Notes under the pieces: model-generated
The model's database searches: none
What the model was told of the DNA's origin: nothing
Seen by the model: the letters and a program-made list of their open reading frames with translations, nothing else
Shown here: in pieces, positions 53,544 through 61,141 of the stretch
Position numbering within the stretch: position 1 is the first letter of the stretch
Layout: each line of letters begins with the position of its first letter
Translations under genes and position numbers: made by a program
NCBI RefSeq assembly: GCF_000419685.1
Contig: NZ_ATTM01000006.1
Span: forward strand, 236,581 to 300,580
DNA from: Flavobacterium antarcticum DSM 19726
GTDB taxonomy: Bacteria; Bacteroidota; Bacteroidia; Flavobacteriales; Flavobacteriaceae
Length of the DNA stretch: 64,000 bases
Reading direction: 5' to 3'

Positions 53544-55340
53544 TTAGAACGAAGTAGTAATTGTAAAGGAAACTCCAGTACTTGCTGGAACAAATCTACA
53601 AACTCCTCCTGCACAAACCAGTCCACCTCTTTGACGGCCGTAACCAACAGAGAATCGTGAGCTGTTTTTTCTATAAGTAACTCCCGCATTATAGAAATGG
53701 ATGTCAAACGCATCAATATCTCCCGCTATTAGTTCCGTATTTTCTTCATAACCATAATTGTACATATCCATTAAATAAACGGACCAGTTCATATTATGAT
53801 TATACTCCAGCGATAACGACGCCCAATTTCCTCTATCATTATCAGCCCACATGTGCTCTAAACCTGCGGTTATTGCTTTACCTCCGGAAAAAGTATAAAT
53901 TCCCTCTGCAAAGATTATATTGGTTTTCACTACGTTATCAAAGGCAACTCCTCTAATATATTGATCGTTGTAATACTGATTCACATAAATCAAGCTACCT
54001 CTGAAATCTTTAGAGAGTTTCTTAGAAATTTCAATGTTGTAATCCGAAAAATATTTTTGACTTCCCGCTAAAAACTTCGCATCGTAGTCATTCACATCAA
54101 ACGTATATTCAGCATTTGGTGTACTAATTTGTACAGCACGTGTAGAATATTCCGCATCTAAATTGAACCAATTTGACGCATTCAATGCTACTTTCGTACC
54201 GTATTTACCACCTAACGAAGTTCCTTTTTTGAAATTATAAAAAATATCAAATTGGCCACCAATTTCACCTGCTTTTTTCACGCCATTGGGATCGATAAAC
54301 ACTTTGTTTTGTGCTTGGTACACATAAATATTAGCCAAATTGGAGTGATGCTGCTTCGTTAAAGAAGGTGTAAAATTTAAAACACGATCGTTATAATTTG
54401 TACTAAGCAGTTCAGGACCATAAACAACTGGTTCTCTATCACTTAAAAAAACCATATTTTCTAATCTTCTCAACGTCGCGTCAATACCAAAGCCTCGTTC
54501 AGAATAACCGAAGTTCAACAATAATGCATTTCCTGGTTTTATGAAATTGTAAGTTACCGCCTTGGTCTCCAATACTGGCTCTTTGTCTTTAAAGCTGTAC
54601 TCCGAAGATATGTAAAATCCCGATTTAGAAAAACCTAATCTTCCCGAATAAGCACCCGTTTGTTGGCTAATTGATGGTGGATTTACTTGATCTGGATCAA
54701 ATGCTGTTTCAGAAACTTCTTGATCGCGCATCACGTAACTAAAACCGACTGTCAATCCAAAATTTTCTTGTTTAAAAAGTGTCGCTAAATCAAGATCGGT
54801 ATTGGCTCCAAAAATATTAGCCTCCGAAACGTGAAAACCAGATTTTTGTTTACCGTAAAGTGCCGTAATTGAAACCCCTTCGAAAGGTTTAAAGTTTACA
54901 CGACCTCCGCGAAGTGCGGTGTTGATTCCCAACGCTCTGTCTTCCCAAGCGCGAAGGATCAATCCACTTCCAAATTGTTCGTAAAAATGTCCCGCAGTAA
55001 GATCTAATTTATCAGATTTGTAATTTGCGTAATAAAGTGAAAAATCCGTTCCTTCAAACGCAGGATTGTAATTTAGAAGTGCTTGTTTATAGTACGATTC
55101 TACTTGAGTACCTACCGTAAATTTTCCGTAATTTGCTTTTAAAAACAGGTAATTATTAGAACGGAATGGATCTTCAGGATGCTTGATATCTCGTTCTGTA
55201 TCATTCAAATACCATTGAGCGTTTGACTCGAAACCACCGTTAATTTTTAATTTAGTTTTATTAACAGTATCGTTTTGTTGTTGGGCAAATACATTTAACG
55301 CTGTTAAAAGTAAAATACCTAAGGCTAAATTTTTGTTCAT
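53544..55340 (-). CDS. DUF6029-type outer membrane protein
   Basis: 598 residues with a Sec signal ending LNVFAQQ. The mature protein is a large barrel: repeated aromatic-ended strands such as NYLFLKANYGKFTVGTQVES, FSLYYANYKSDKLDLTAGHF and RFSVGYGRQRGGLVCAGGVC, ending in VSFTITTSF. The family occurs in Bacteroidetes close to TlpA-like thioredoxins, as here (8-bp gap). A late pair of cysteines (CAGGVC) could be a substrate of the neighbour. Confidence 0.78.
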   Translation of the reverse strand: MNKNLALGILLLTALNVFAQQQNDTVNKTKLKINGGFESNAQWYLNDTERDIKHPEDPFRSNNYLFLKANYGKFTVGTQVESYYKQALLNYNPAFEGTDFSLYYANYKSDKLDLTAGHFYEQFGSGLILRAWEDRALGINTALRGGRVNFKPFEGVSITALYGKQKSGFHVSEANIFGANTDLDLATLFKQENFGLTVGFSYVMRDQEVSETAFDPDQVNPPSISQQTGAYSGRLGFSKSGFYISSEYSFKDKEPVLETKAVTYNFIKPGNALLLNFGYSERGFGIDATLRRLENMVFLSDREPVVYGPELLSTNYNDRVLNFTPSLTKQHHSNLANIYVYQAQNKVFIDPNGVKKAGEIGGQFDIFYNFKKGTSLGGKYGTKVALNASNWFNLDAEYSTRAVQISTPNAEYTFDVNDYDAKFLAGSQKYFSDYNIEISKKLSKDFRGSLIYVNQYYNDQYIRGVAFDNVVKTNIIFAEGIYTFSGGKAITAGLEHMWADNDRGNWASLSLEYNHNMNWSVYLMDMYNYGYEENTELIAGDIDAFDIHFYNAGVTYRKNSSRFSVGYGRQRGGLVCAGGVCRFVPASTGVSFTITTSF

Positions 55341-55348
55341 TAAATTGC

Positions 55349-55825
55349 TTATAAAGATTTTAATTTTTCAAAGAATTCGTGTTCACTTCCTGGAGCATGA
55401 CCTGCTTGTTCAGATACAATCACTCCGTTTTTCACTACAATAGTGTAGGGTGGATTTGCAATCGATAAACTTCTTTTTAAATCTTGATTGGTGTCTAACA
55501 AAACGGTGTAATCCCATGAGCGACCATTCACCATCGGTTTTACTCTTTTTCCTGTTCGTGCATCGTCTATAGAAACCGCAATAATTTCCATATTTAATTC
55601 TTCTTTCCAGTCCCCATAAACATCATTTATTGCATCTAATTCTTGAATACAAGGTGCACACCAAGTTGCCCAAAACACATAAACATAGACTTTATCCTTT
55701 TCGCTAAAATCTGATTTAATGTTCATTGATTTATTGTCAAGCGACTTTAAATTAACGTTTGGAAGTTCCTTTTGTGCTGTTGCAGCGGTACATACAAATA
55801 AAAGTAGTAATGCTATTTTTTTCAT
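55349..55825 (-). CDS. TlpA-family periplasmic thioredoxin
   Basis: 158 residues with a Sec signal (LLLLFVCTAATAQ) and a thioredoxin fold. The redox site is C56-AP-C59 in VFWATWCAPCIQEL, preceded by the ResA/TlpA-type strand. The cis-Pro loop NPPYTIVV is present. It acts in the periplasm, either in cytochrome c maturation-type reduction or disulfide control of envelope proteins. It is the first gene of an operon with the DUF6029 protein and divergent from an Omp28-like gene that also has a CxxC site. Confidence 0.9.
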   Translation of the reverse strand: MKKIALLLLFVCTAATAQKELPNVNLKSLDNKSMNIKSDFSEKDKVYVYVFWATWCAPCIQELDAINDVYGDWKEELNMEIIAVSIDDARTGKRVKPMVNGRSWDYTVLLDTNQDLKRSLSIANPPYTIVVKNGVIVSEQAGHAPGSEHEFFEKLKSL

Positions 55826-55942
55826 AATTTAGTTGTTTAGTGTTGCAAATTAAACAAAAAAAAACCGATTAAATTGTAGTTTTGAAAAAAAATGCTTTAA
55901 TATTGTCATCTATAAATTACTAATTAACCTTACCAAATTATT

Positions 55943-57004
55943 ATGAAAATTTTGAAATTTTTATTTTTAAGTATTTTTTTCGTAGCACTTTATTCTTGCT
56001 CGTCGTCGGAAGATAACGGAGGACCAGCAGTTGAAGTGACTTCAATTACAATCACTCCAAGTATGGCTACTCAAACCGTAGGAGTACCAACTACTTTTAC
56101 GGTAAAAACAGAAGCTAATCTTGATGTTACTGCAACTTCAGTTATTTCAGTTGTAGGCGTAAATGCACCTTTAACAAACGCAAGCTTCTCTCCTAATGCA
56201 GCAGGAATCTACACCGTAAAAGCAAACTACAGCGGCAAAACAGCTTCTACAACTGTTACTTATGTAGACGGACCATCAACATCTTTTGTAAAAAGAGTAT
56301 TGATCGAAGACTACACTGGAACATGGTGTGGCTTTTGTCCTCGCGTTGCACAAGGAATTGATTTAGTGATGTCACAAACTGATTATGCAGTTCCTGTTGC
56401 GATCCACAGATCAGGTGGTGGCGCACAAACAGATCCTTATCATTTTGCAGCAGCTAGTCCTTTATTAAGCTTAATTGGATTAACAGGTTATCCTGATGCG
56501 CGATTAAACCGTATCACGAAATGGAGTGGAGACGAAGCGACTAACTCTGGCCAAGTGATTTCATTTACACAAGGTACTGCACCAAAAGTAGGTTTAGCTA
56601 TGAAAGCAACCGTTGCTAATGGAACAGTTAACTTAACTGTTAAAACACAATTTGGTAAAAACATGACCGGAACTAAATTAGTAGTTTATGCGTTAGAGAA
56701 TGGATTAATTTACGATCAAGTAAACTACACTAGTCATTATGGTGGTGGTTCAACTATTGTAGGTTTTCAACACAACCACGTTTTAAGAGCTACTTATACG
56801 AACATATTAGGAGATGAAATTCCTGCAGGAGAATCTGTATACGAAAACACGTACACAAAAACGTATTCATTACCTGTACCTGCAAATGTTACTAACGCTT
56901 CAAAAATGGAATTCGTAGCATTCGTTGTTGGATCAGACAACAAAGCAATGAACGTTAGAAAAGCAGTTAGCGGAGACGACCAAACATTCGAAATTGTTGA
57001 ATAA
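55943..57004 (+). CDS. Omp28-related surface lipoprotein with CxxC
   Basis: 353 residues. Lipobox cysteine C19, followed by SSSEDNGG, suggests surface export. An Ig-like domain (about 33-107) precedes the Omp28 domain, which has the thioredoxin-like site C129-GF-C132 in DYTGTWCGFCPRVAQGID, then VPVAIHRSGGGAQTDPYHF. Members were named after the Porphyromonas Omp28 adhesin. The gene diverges from tlpA with a 117-bp gap. The CxxC suggests a redox task at the cell surface, which is inference. Confidence 0.85.
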   Translation: MKILKFLFLSIFFVALYSCSSSEDNGGPAVEVTSITITPSMATQTVGVPTTFTVKTEANLDVTATSVISVVGVNAPLTNASFSPNAAGIYTVKANYSGKTASTTVTYVDGPSTSFVKRVLIEDYTGTWCGFCPRVAQGIDLVMSQTDYAVPVAIHRSGGGAQTDPYHFAAASPLLSLIGLTGYPDARLNRITKWSGDEATNSGQVISFTQGTAPKVGLAMKATVANGTVNLTVKTQFGKNMTGTKLVVYALENGLIYDQVNYTSHYGGGSTIVGFQHNHVLRATYTNILGDEIPAGESVYENTYTKTYSLPVPANVTNASKMEFVAFVVGSDNKAMNVRKAVSGDDQTFEIVE

Positions 57005-57025
57005 CAATTTAAAGAAAATCAAATC

Positions 57026-57055
57026 AAAACGCTTCCTTTTGGAGGCGTTTTTTTT
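57026..57055 (+). terminator. Intrinsic terminator of the Omp28-like gene
   Basis: AAAACGCTTCC (57026-57036) pairs with GGAGGCGTTTT (57041-57051; one G-U pair), TTTT loop, then T-tract. Confidence 0.8.
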
Positions 57056-57180
57056 TGTGCTGTATTAATGTCAAATTAAAATCCCGTAAAAAATTAAAGA
57101 AATTCCGTAAAGTAAAACACTGATAATAAGTGCAACTTTGTAATAGAAAAGAATAGTACTAACACATAAAATTATTTATT

Positions 57181-57363
57181 ATGCCGAATTCAAATGAAAT
57201 TAAAGGATCTTGGGAAGAGTTAAAAGGTAAACTAAAAAAATCGTATGCTGATTTAACCGATGACGACTTGATGTACGAAGAGGGTCAAGAACAAGAAATG
57301 TGGGGAAAATTGCAACAAAAATTAGGTAAAACAGAGAAAGAAATTAAATCTTTATTTGATTAA
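57181..57363 (+). CDS. CsbD-family stress protein
   Basis: 60 residues, highly charged and helical. The family pattern is clear: [20 protein letters not shown] followed by [20 protein letters not shown]. CsbD/YjbJ proteins accumulate under general stress and have no known biochemical activity. It stands alone with its own hairpin. Confidence 0.88.
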   Translation: MPNSNEIKGSWEELKGKLKKSYADLTDDDLMYEEGQEQEMWGKLQQKLGKTEKEIKSLFD

Positions 57364-57387
57364 TATTTCCTAATCAACCAAAATTAG

Positions 57388-57428
57388 AAAAAGCTGTCTA
57401 AAGTATTTACTTCAGATAGCTTTTTTTA
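57388..57428. terminator. Terminator between csbD-like gene and response regulator gene
   Basis: An 18-bp imperfect stem with G-U pairs, centred on AAAAGCTGTCT and AGATAGCTTTT, followed by a T-run that overlaps the end of the convergent gene. Confidence 0.65.
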
Positions 57429-58178
57429 TGCCATCCAATTTTTAAAATCACTTACCTTTTCACGACTTACAATAACGTCCTCTTCTTTATAAGTAGGAAG
57501 AATGATTTTTAAACGCGAATTGCTGTACACAACAATTTCTTTTACCGCAGTAAGTGGAACAATAAACTTTCTACTTACACGAAACCAACTTCTATGCTCC
57601 AATTCTTCTTCTAAAATTTCAAGTGTTGTATCCAGAAGGTAATTTCTGTTGTCAAAAGTATGAATGTACGTTCCTTTGTTTTCACTAAAAAAACATTCAA
57701 TTTCGCTCACATTTATTATTTTAATTTGAGTACCAATTTTCACTGTGAATCGGGACTTATAGACTTTTTCTGTGGGAGCGAACATACTGCGAATTTGCTC
57801 AAAGTTTAACGAAAGCGATTCCTTTTTTGAAAATTGCACTTGGAATTTATCCACGGCAATTTTCAACTCCTCTTCGTCAATGGGTTTTAGTAAGTAGTCA
57901 ATGCTGTTGAGTTTAAAAGCTCGTAACGCATATTCATCATAAGCTGTGGTGAAAATGATCGCACTATTAATTTTCACTTTTTCAAAAATTTCAAATGAAA
58001 GTCCGTCCGAAAGTTGAATGTCCAGAAAAATCAAATCAGGATGTTGGTTATTTGAAAACCAATGAATGGATTCTTCCACCGAATGCAACATAGTGATCAC
58101 TTTTAAACCCAACAGTTCTACTTTTCTTTGCAGCAGTCGAGCAGCAGGTTTTTCGTCTTCAATAATAATGATGTTCAT
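57426..58178 (-). CDS. LytTR-family response regulator
   Basis: 250 residues. The receiver domain has the phospho-acceptor D53 (LIFLDIQLSDG), early acidic IIIIEDEK and K98 in LLKPIDEEEL. The LytTR DNA-binding domain occupies ~140-245 (KIGTQIKIINVSEIECFFSE, then SRKFIVPLTAVKEI). It is the last gene of a four-gene minus-strand operon with the LytS-type kinase and two small 2TM proteins, and is the obvious partner of that kinase. Confidence 0.92.
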   Translation of the reverse strand: MNIIIIEDEKPAARLLQRKVELLGLKVITMLHSVEESIHWFSNNQHPDLIFLDIQLSDGLSFEIFEKVKINSAIIFTTAYDEYALRAFKLNSIDYLLKPIDEEELKIAVDKFQVQFSKKESLSLNFEQIRSMFAPTEKVYKSRFTVKIGTQIKIINVSEIECFFSENKGTYIHTFDNRNYLLDTTLEILEEELEHRSWFRVSRKFIVPLTAVKEIVVYSNSRLKIILPTYKEEDVIVSREKVSDFKNWMA

Positions 58179-58210
58179 TTCTGAATGTTTATAAAATTAA
58201 ATTAGCGTTT

Positions 58211-58528
58211 TTATTCCCACTTTGAATTTTGACTCTGGTTCATGTATTCCTTGATTTTCTTCTCTTCCCAATCAGCACCAAGAAAAGCATTTTTACCAAA
58301 AACATTGAACGCGTGAAAAGCAAGTCCGATTCCCCAAAAGAATGCAGTAGAGAATGTGGAGAATTTAAAGAAGGTTTCGCCTTTATCCAGTTGAAAATAA
58401 ATCATTCCAATTAAAATAAGGTTCACGATAATATAAGAACCCAAATGTTTATAAAAACCTTTAATGTCCTGTACTCGTTTAGTAATGCGTTGCAATCTAA
58501 TTTCTTCGGGTGTTCTTATGCGTTCCAT
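58211..58528 (-). CDS. 2TM-domain protein (copy 1)
   Basis: 105 residues, essentially one 2TM domain: a basic leader (RLQRITKRVQDIKGFYKHLG), two membrane helices (about 33-48 and 61-77) and the closing motif GADWEEKKIKEYM. It overlaps the upstream 2TM gene by 32 bp. Together with the kinase C-terminus there are three related domains in one operon. Function unknown; signal modulation or membrane localisation is inferred. Confidence 0.85.
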   Translation of the reverse strand: MERIRTPEEIRLQRITKRVQDIKGFYKHLGSYIIVNLILIGMIYFQLDKGETFFKFSTFSTAFFWGIGLAFHAFNVFGKNAFLGADWEEKKIKEYMNQSQNSKWE

Positions 58529-58865
58529 TTTGTTTGTTTTTTATAGTAATGTGTAATTTTTCGCGTTCCAAATCTTCTTTAATAAACTGTCGGATTTTTC
58601 GCTCTTCCCAATTTTTAGTGACGATTGGATGAAATTCAAAAGCGATTAATCCATGAATGAGCATTCCTGTTCCCCAACCTAAAATGGAAAACCAAAACCA
58701 ATGGTATTCGGGAACGAAATATAAATTAATTCCAATGATGATGGGGATAAAGAGACAAAACAAACTCAAATTGATGTAGAAATCACGAATGTTTCTCGCC
58801 TTTTTCTTCGCCTTTTGATACTGCATCTCTTCCTCTAAAACGAATTTTTGTGCATCTACTTCCAT
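58497..58865 (-). CDS. 2TM-domain protein (copy 2)
   Basis: 122 residues. After YQKAKKKARNIRDFYINLS come two membrane helices (about 35-52 and 58-77) and the motif VTKNWEERKIRQFI. It overlaps both neighbours: the kinase gene by 10 bp and copy 1 by 32 bp. Compared with copy 1 the loop lacks the Lys-Gly pair and the helices are more aromatic. Its tail is rich in Lys/Asn/His. Confidence 0.85.
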   Translation of the reverse strand: MEVDAQKFVLEEEMQYQKAKKKARNIRDFYINLSLFCLFIPIIIGINLYFVPEYHWFWFSILGWGTGMLIHGLIAFEFHPIVTKNWEERKIRQFIKEDLEREKLHITIKNKQNGTHKNTRRN

Positions 58866-60211
58866 CGGGACGTTTTTTCTTTGTGCATCAATTCCTTGAT
58901 TTTATTCTCTTCCCAATCGCGGTTTAAAAAAGGCATGTAATTAAATACAGACATCGCATGTAAAGCCACGCCTAAACCCCAGCCCAGTAACGGATAGAAA
59001 AACCAAAGATTACCTGGACTTGTAACCAAATTTAAAATAATTAAACCAGAATTAACTAGAATATACGAACTTAAATTACCGTAAAATCCTTTTAAATCCT
59101 CCACCTTTTTTTGTGCTTTTAAATACCGATCTTCTGTAATTTTATCTGTTGATTCCATAACTGCAACTTGCTTGGTTAAAATCGGAATACTAACCGAAAA
59201 TACAGCTGCTGATTCTTCTATACGCACTTTTCGTTGCGTTAGTATTGCGTAGCGATTGATTATATTTTGCAATCCCACACCTCTTCGGTCTTGCAGAACT
59301 TCCTTTTTCTGTAAGTCGTTTTCGATTATTAAATTATTATCCACAATTTTAATTCTTATGTAAAGCGGTTTTTGTTCGCTGACTACATTGTGTTTTACCG
59401 TGTTTTCAAGCAACAATTGCAACGATAATGGCACTACTTTAGCATCGGGATTTGGAACTTCTTCGGGCAATTCATAAAACAAACTGTTTTCAAAACGCAT
59501 TTTTAAAAGATTCATATAGGTTTTGGCGAAAGCCAATTCTTCTGAAACCGGAACTAAATCCTTGTCTTTTTGTTCCAAAACATAGCGGTAAATTTTAGAA
59601 AGAGACGTCGTAAATCGTTGGGCATTTTCAGGATTTTCTTCGATCAGCGAACTCAACACATTTAAACTATTGAACAAAAAATGTGGATCTATTTGGTTTT
59701 TTAAACTCTCAAACTGTGCTGAAGCCGTTCCTGCTATTATTTTCTGTTCCTTGACTTTCTTGTCTTGTGACTTTTTATAAAAATAAATGGTGTGGAAAAA
59801 TAAGGATACCACCATAGTAACTAATAAAGAAACGATGTAATAGCGAAATTTTTCATTCACTAGAAAATCCGTCAAGTTTTTGTGTTCGATTACGGTCTTG
59901 ATGAACATCCGTATTAAAAATGTTCCCAACATGGTGACCGAAACACTTCCTGTGACACCAAGTAATAAACGGTATTTTGAATATTTTTTCCAAACTACCT
60001 GATGGTTGATGTAATCAAAAAAAGCACTATTGACAAAAGTCAGAACGACACCATACAAACAATAATAGGCAATTTCAACAAAAAGCGAATGATCAGCCGT
60101 CAATACGCGACCAAAAAACCACTCGATACCAATTATTACGCAAGCAATAACGATACTTATAATCAGACCTGTAAAAATGACTTTGAAAATATATTGAACG
60201 ACTTTCTGCAT
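58856..60211 (-). CDS. LytS-type histidine kinase fused to a 2TM domain
   Basis: 451 residues. Four membrane helices (about 9-31, 45-62, 83-103, 122-146) precede a His_kinase domain with H177 (LKNQIDPHFLFNSLNVL) and a HATPase region (LQLLLENTVKHN, GVGLQNIINRYAIL). Residues ~360-450 form a C-terminal 2TM domain (YLKAQKKVEDLKGFYGNLSS to DWEENKIKELM), a fusion not found in classic LytS/AgrC kinases. It heads the operon ending in the LytTR regulator. A -7-like TAAATTTG lies upstream on the minus strand (60225-60232). Confidence 0.9.
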   Translation of the reverse strand: MQKVVQYIFKVIFTGLIISIVIACVIIGIEWFFGRVLTADHSLFVEIAYYCLYGVVLTFVNSAFFDYINHQVVWKKYSKYRLLLGVTGSVSVTMLGTFLIRMFIKTVIEHKNLTDFLVNEKFRYYIVSLLVTMVVSLFFHTIYFYKKSQDKKVKEQKIIAGTASAQFESLKNQIDPHFLFNSLNVLSSLIEENPENAQRFTTSLSKIYRYVLEQKDKDLVPVSEELAFAKTYMNLLKMRFENSLFYELPEEVPNPDAKVVPLSLQLLLENTVKHNVVSEQKPLYIRIKIVDNNLIIENDLQKKEVLQDRRGVGLQNIINRYAILTQRKVRIEESAAVFSVSIPILTKQVAVMESTDKITEDRYLKAQKKVEDLKGFYGNLSSYILVNSGLIILNLVTSPGNLWFFYPLLGWGLGVALHAMSVFNYMPFLNRDWEENKIKELMHKEKTSRWK

Positions 60212-60241
60212 TTGATTTTACTTACAAATTTAAATGGTTAC

Positions 60242-60874
60242 CTATTTTTTAGCACATTCTTTTTGAGCTTCTAAAGCGCGGTCTAAACCCCAGTTTGGAT
60301 GATAAACAGTTTCCGGTTTAAAAGTACTAAAAAGTGCAACAGCTTTTTCAATTTGAGCACACATTGCCGAAGTATCTTGCTTGAAAAATCGCGCTCCACC
60401 AATTTCAAATTCTGCTTTGCCAAAAACAACGCGGGGATTATTGGGTGCTATTTTTTCAGCTTTAGCGTAAAATTCCATTACTTTTCCGGACATTGTCATT
60501 CCGTTTTTCATAGGATCAGCTGAAATCCAAGCCGTGTAAATTAACGCTTGCAAAACCAGAATTTCTGCATTATCAGGATTTTTAGTAAACTCAATATCCA
60601 AACTTTCTTGTGCTTTATCCAGCAACGCGGTCAGTTTCTGTTTGTCATTCAAAACTTGAAATGCAGCCGTTGTGTTCACTAAAGCCACATAATAATTGGG
60701 CAACCAATTGTTCTTTTCCACGGAAGCAATTCGTTCAAACAGTGCCGCAGCTTCTGTCGTATTATTTGTTTTCCACAGTTCAAACGCTTTGTTCATTCCT
60801 TGTTCGTATTGATTCTGAGCTTGCGCAAAAATTCCGGAAAGTACAAGTACTAAAGTTAAAATAGATTTTTTCAT
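60242..60874 (-). CDS. Secreted TPR-like protein, 210 residues
   Basis: I chose the ATG at 60874 (MKKSILTLVLVLSGIFAQAQ), which opens a Sec signal; the longer frame from 60940 is rejected. The mature protein is all-helical with TPR-like pairs (EQGMNKAFELWKTNNTTEAA, LEIQ-free spacing, VLQALIYTAWISADP), and a late Cys pair (SAMCAQIE and AQKECAKK). It is followed at once by the kinase gene on the same strand (30 bp), so it may be part of the same operon. No catalytic motif. Confidence 0.75.
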   Translation of the reverse strand: MKKSILTLVLVLSGIFAQAQNQYEQGMNKAFELWKTNNTTEAAALFERIASVEKNNWLPNYYVALVNTTAAFQVLNDKQKLTALLDKAQESLDIEFTKNPDNAEILVLQALIYTAWISADPMKNGMTMSGKVMEFYAKAEKIAPNNPRVVFGKAEFEIGGARFFKQDTSAMCAQIEKAVALFSTFKPETVYHPNWGLDRALEAQKECAKK

Positions 60875-61030
60875 GATGTAGATTATTTGAAGATTATTGC
60901 TTATTGAAACGCTTTTAATTCTGAAACAAATTTGCATCACTTTCGAGCAAATTAAAAAAGGAAGTGACTGAACTGTTGTAATTGATGACTCAATCGTATA
61001 TCTGATAGTTGCTAAAAATTAGTATTCCTT

Positions 61031-61130
61031 CACCACGAATTTCACAAATGGACACGAATTGCAGAATGGTTCTTTAAATATGTACTACTCTTAAAAATCG
61101 AATTTTGTGTAAACTTGTGTAATTCGTGGC
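61031..61130. repeat. Imperfect inverted repeat of the 'TTCGTG' intergenic type
   Basis: CCACGAATTTCACAAATGG, followed by ACACGAATT (61033-61060), is the inverted imperfect counterpart of AATTTTGTGTAAACTTGTGT followed by AATTCGTGG (61101-61129). Similar TTCGTGAATTCGT sequence lies at the cassette right end (50865-50877) and a weaker relative at 22579-22608. It looks like a dispersed intergenic element. Confidence 0.55.
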
Positions 61131-61141
61131 TAGAAAACATC

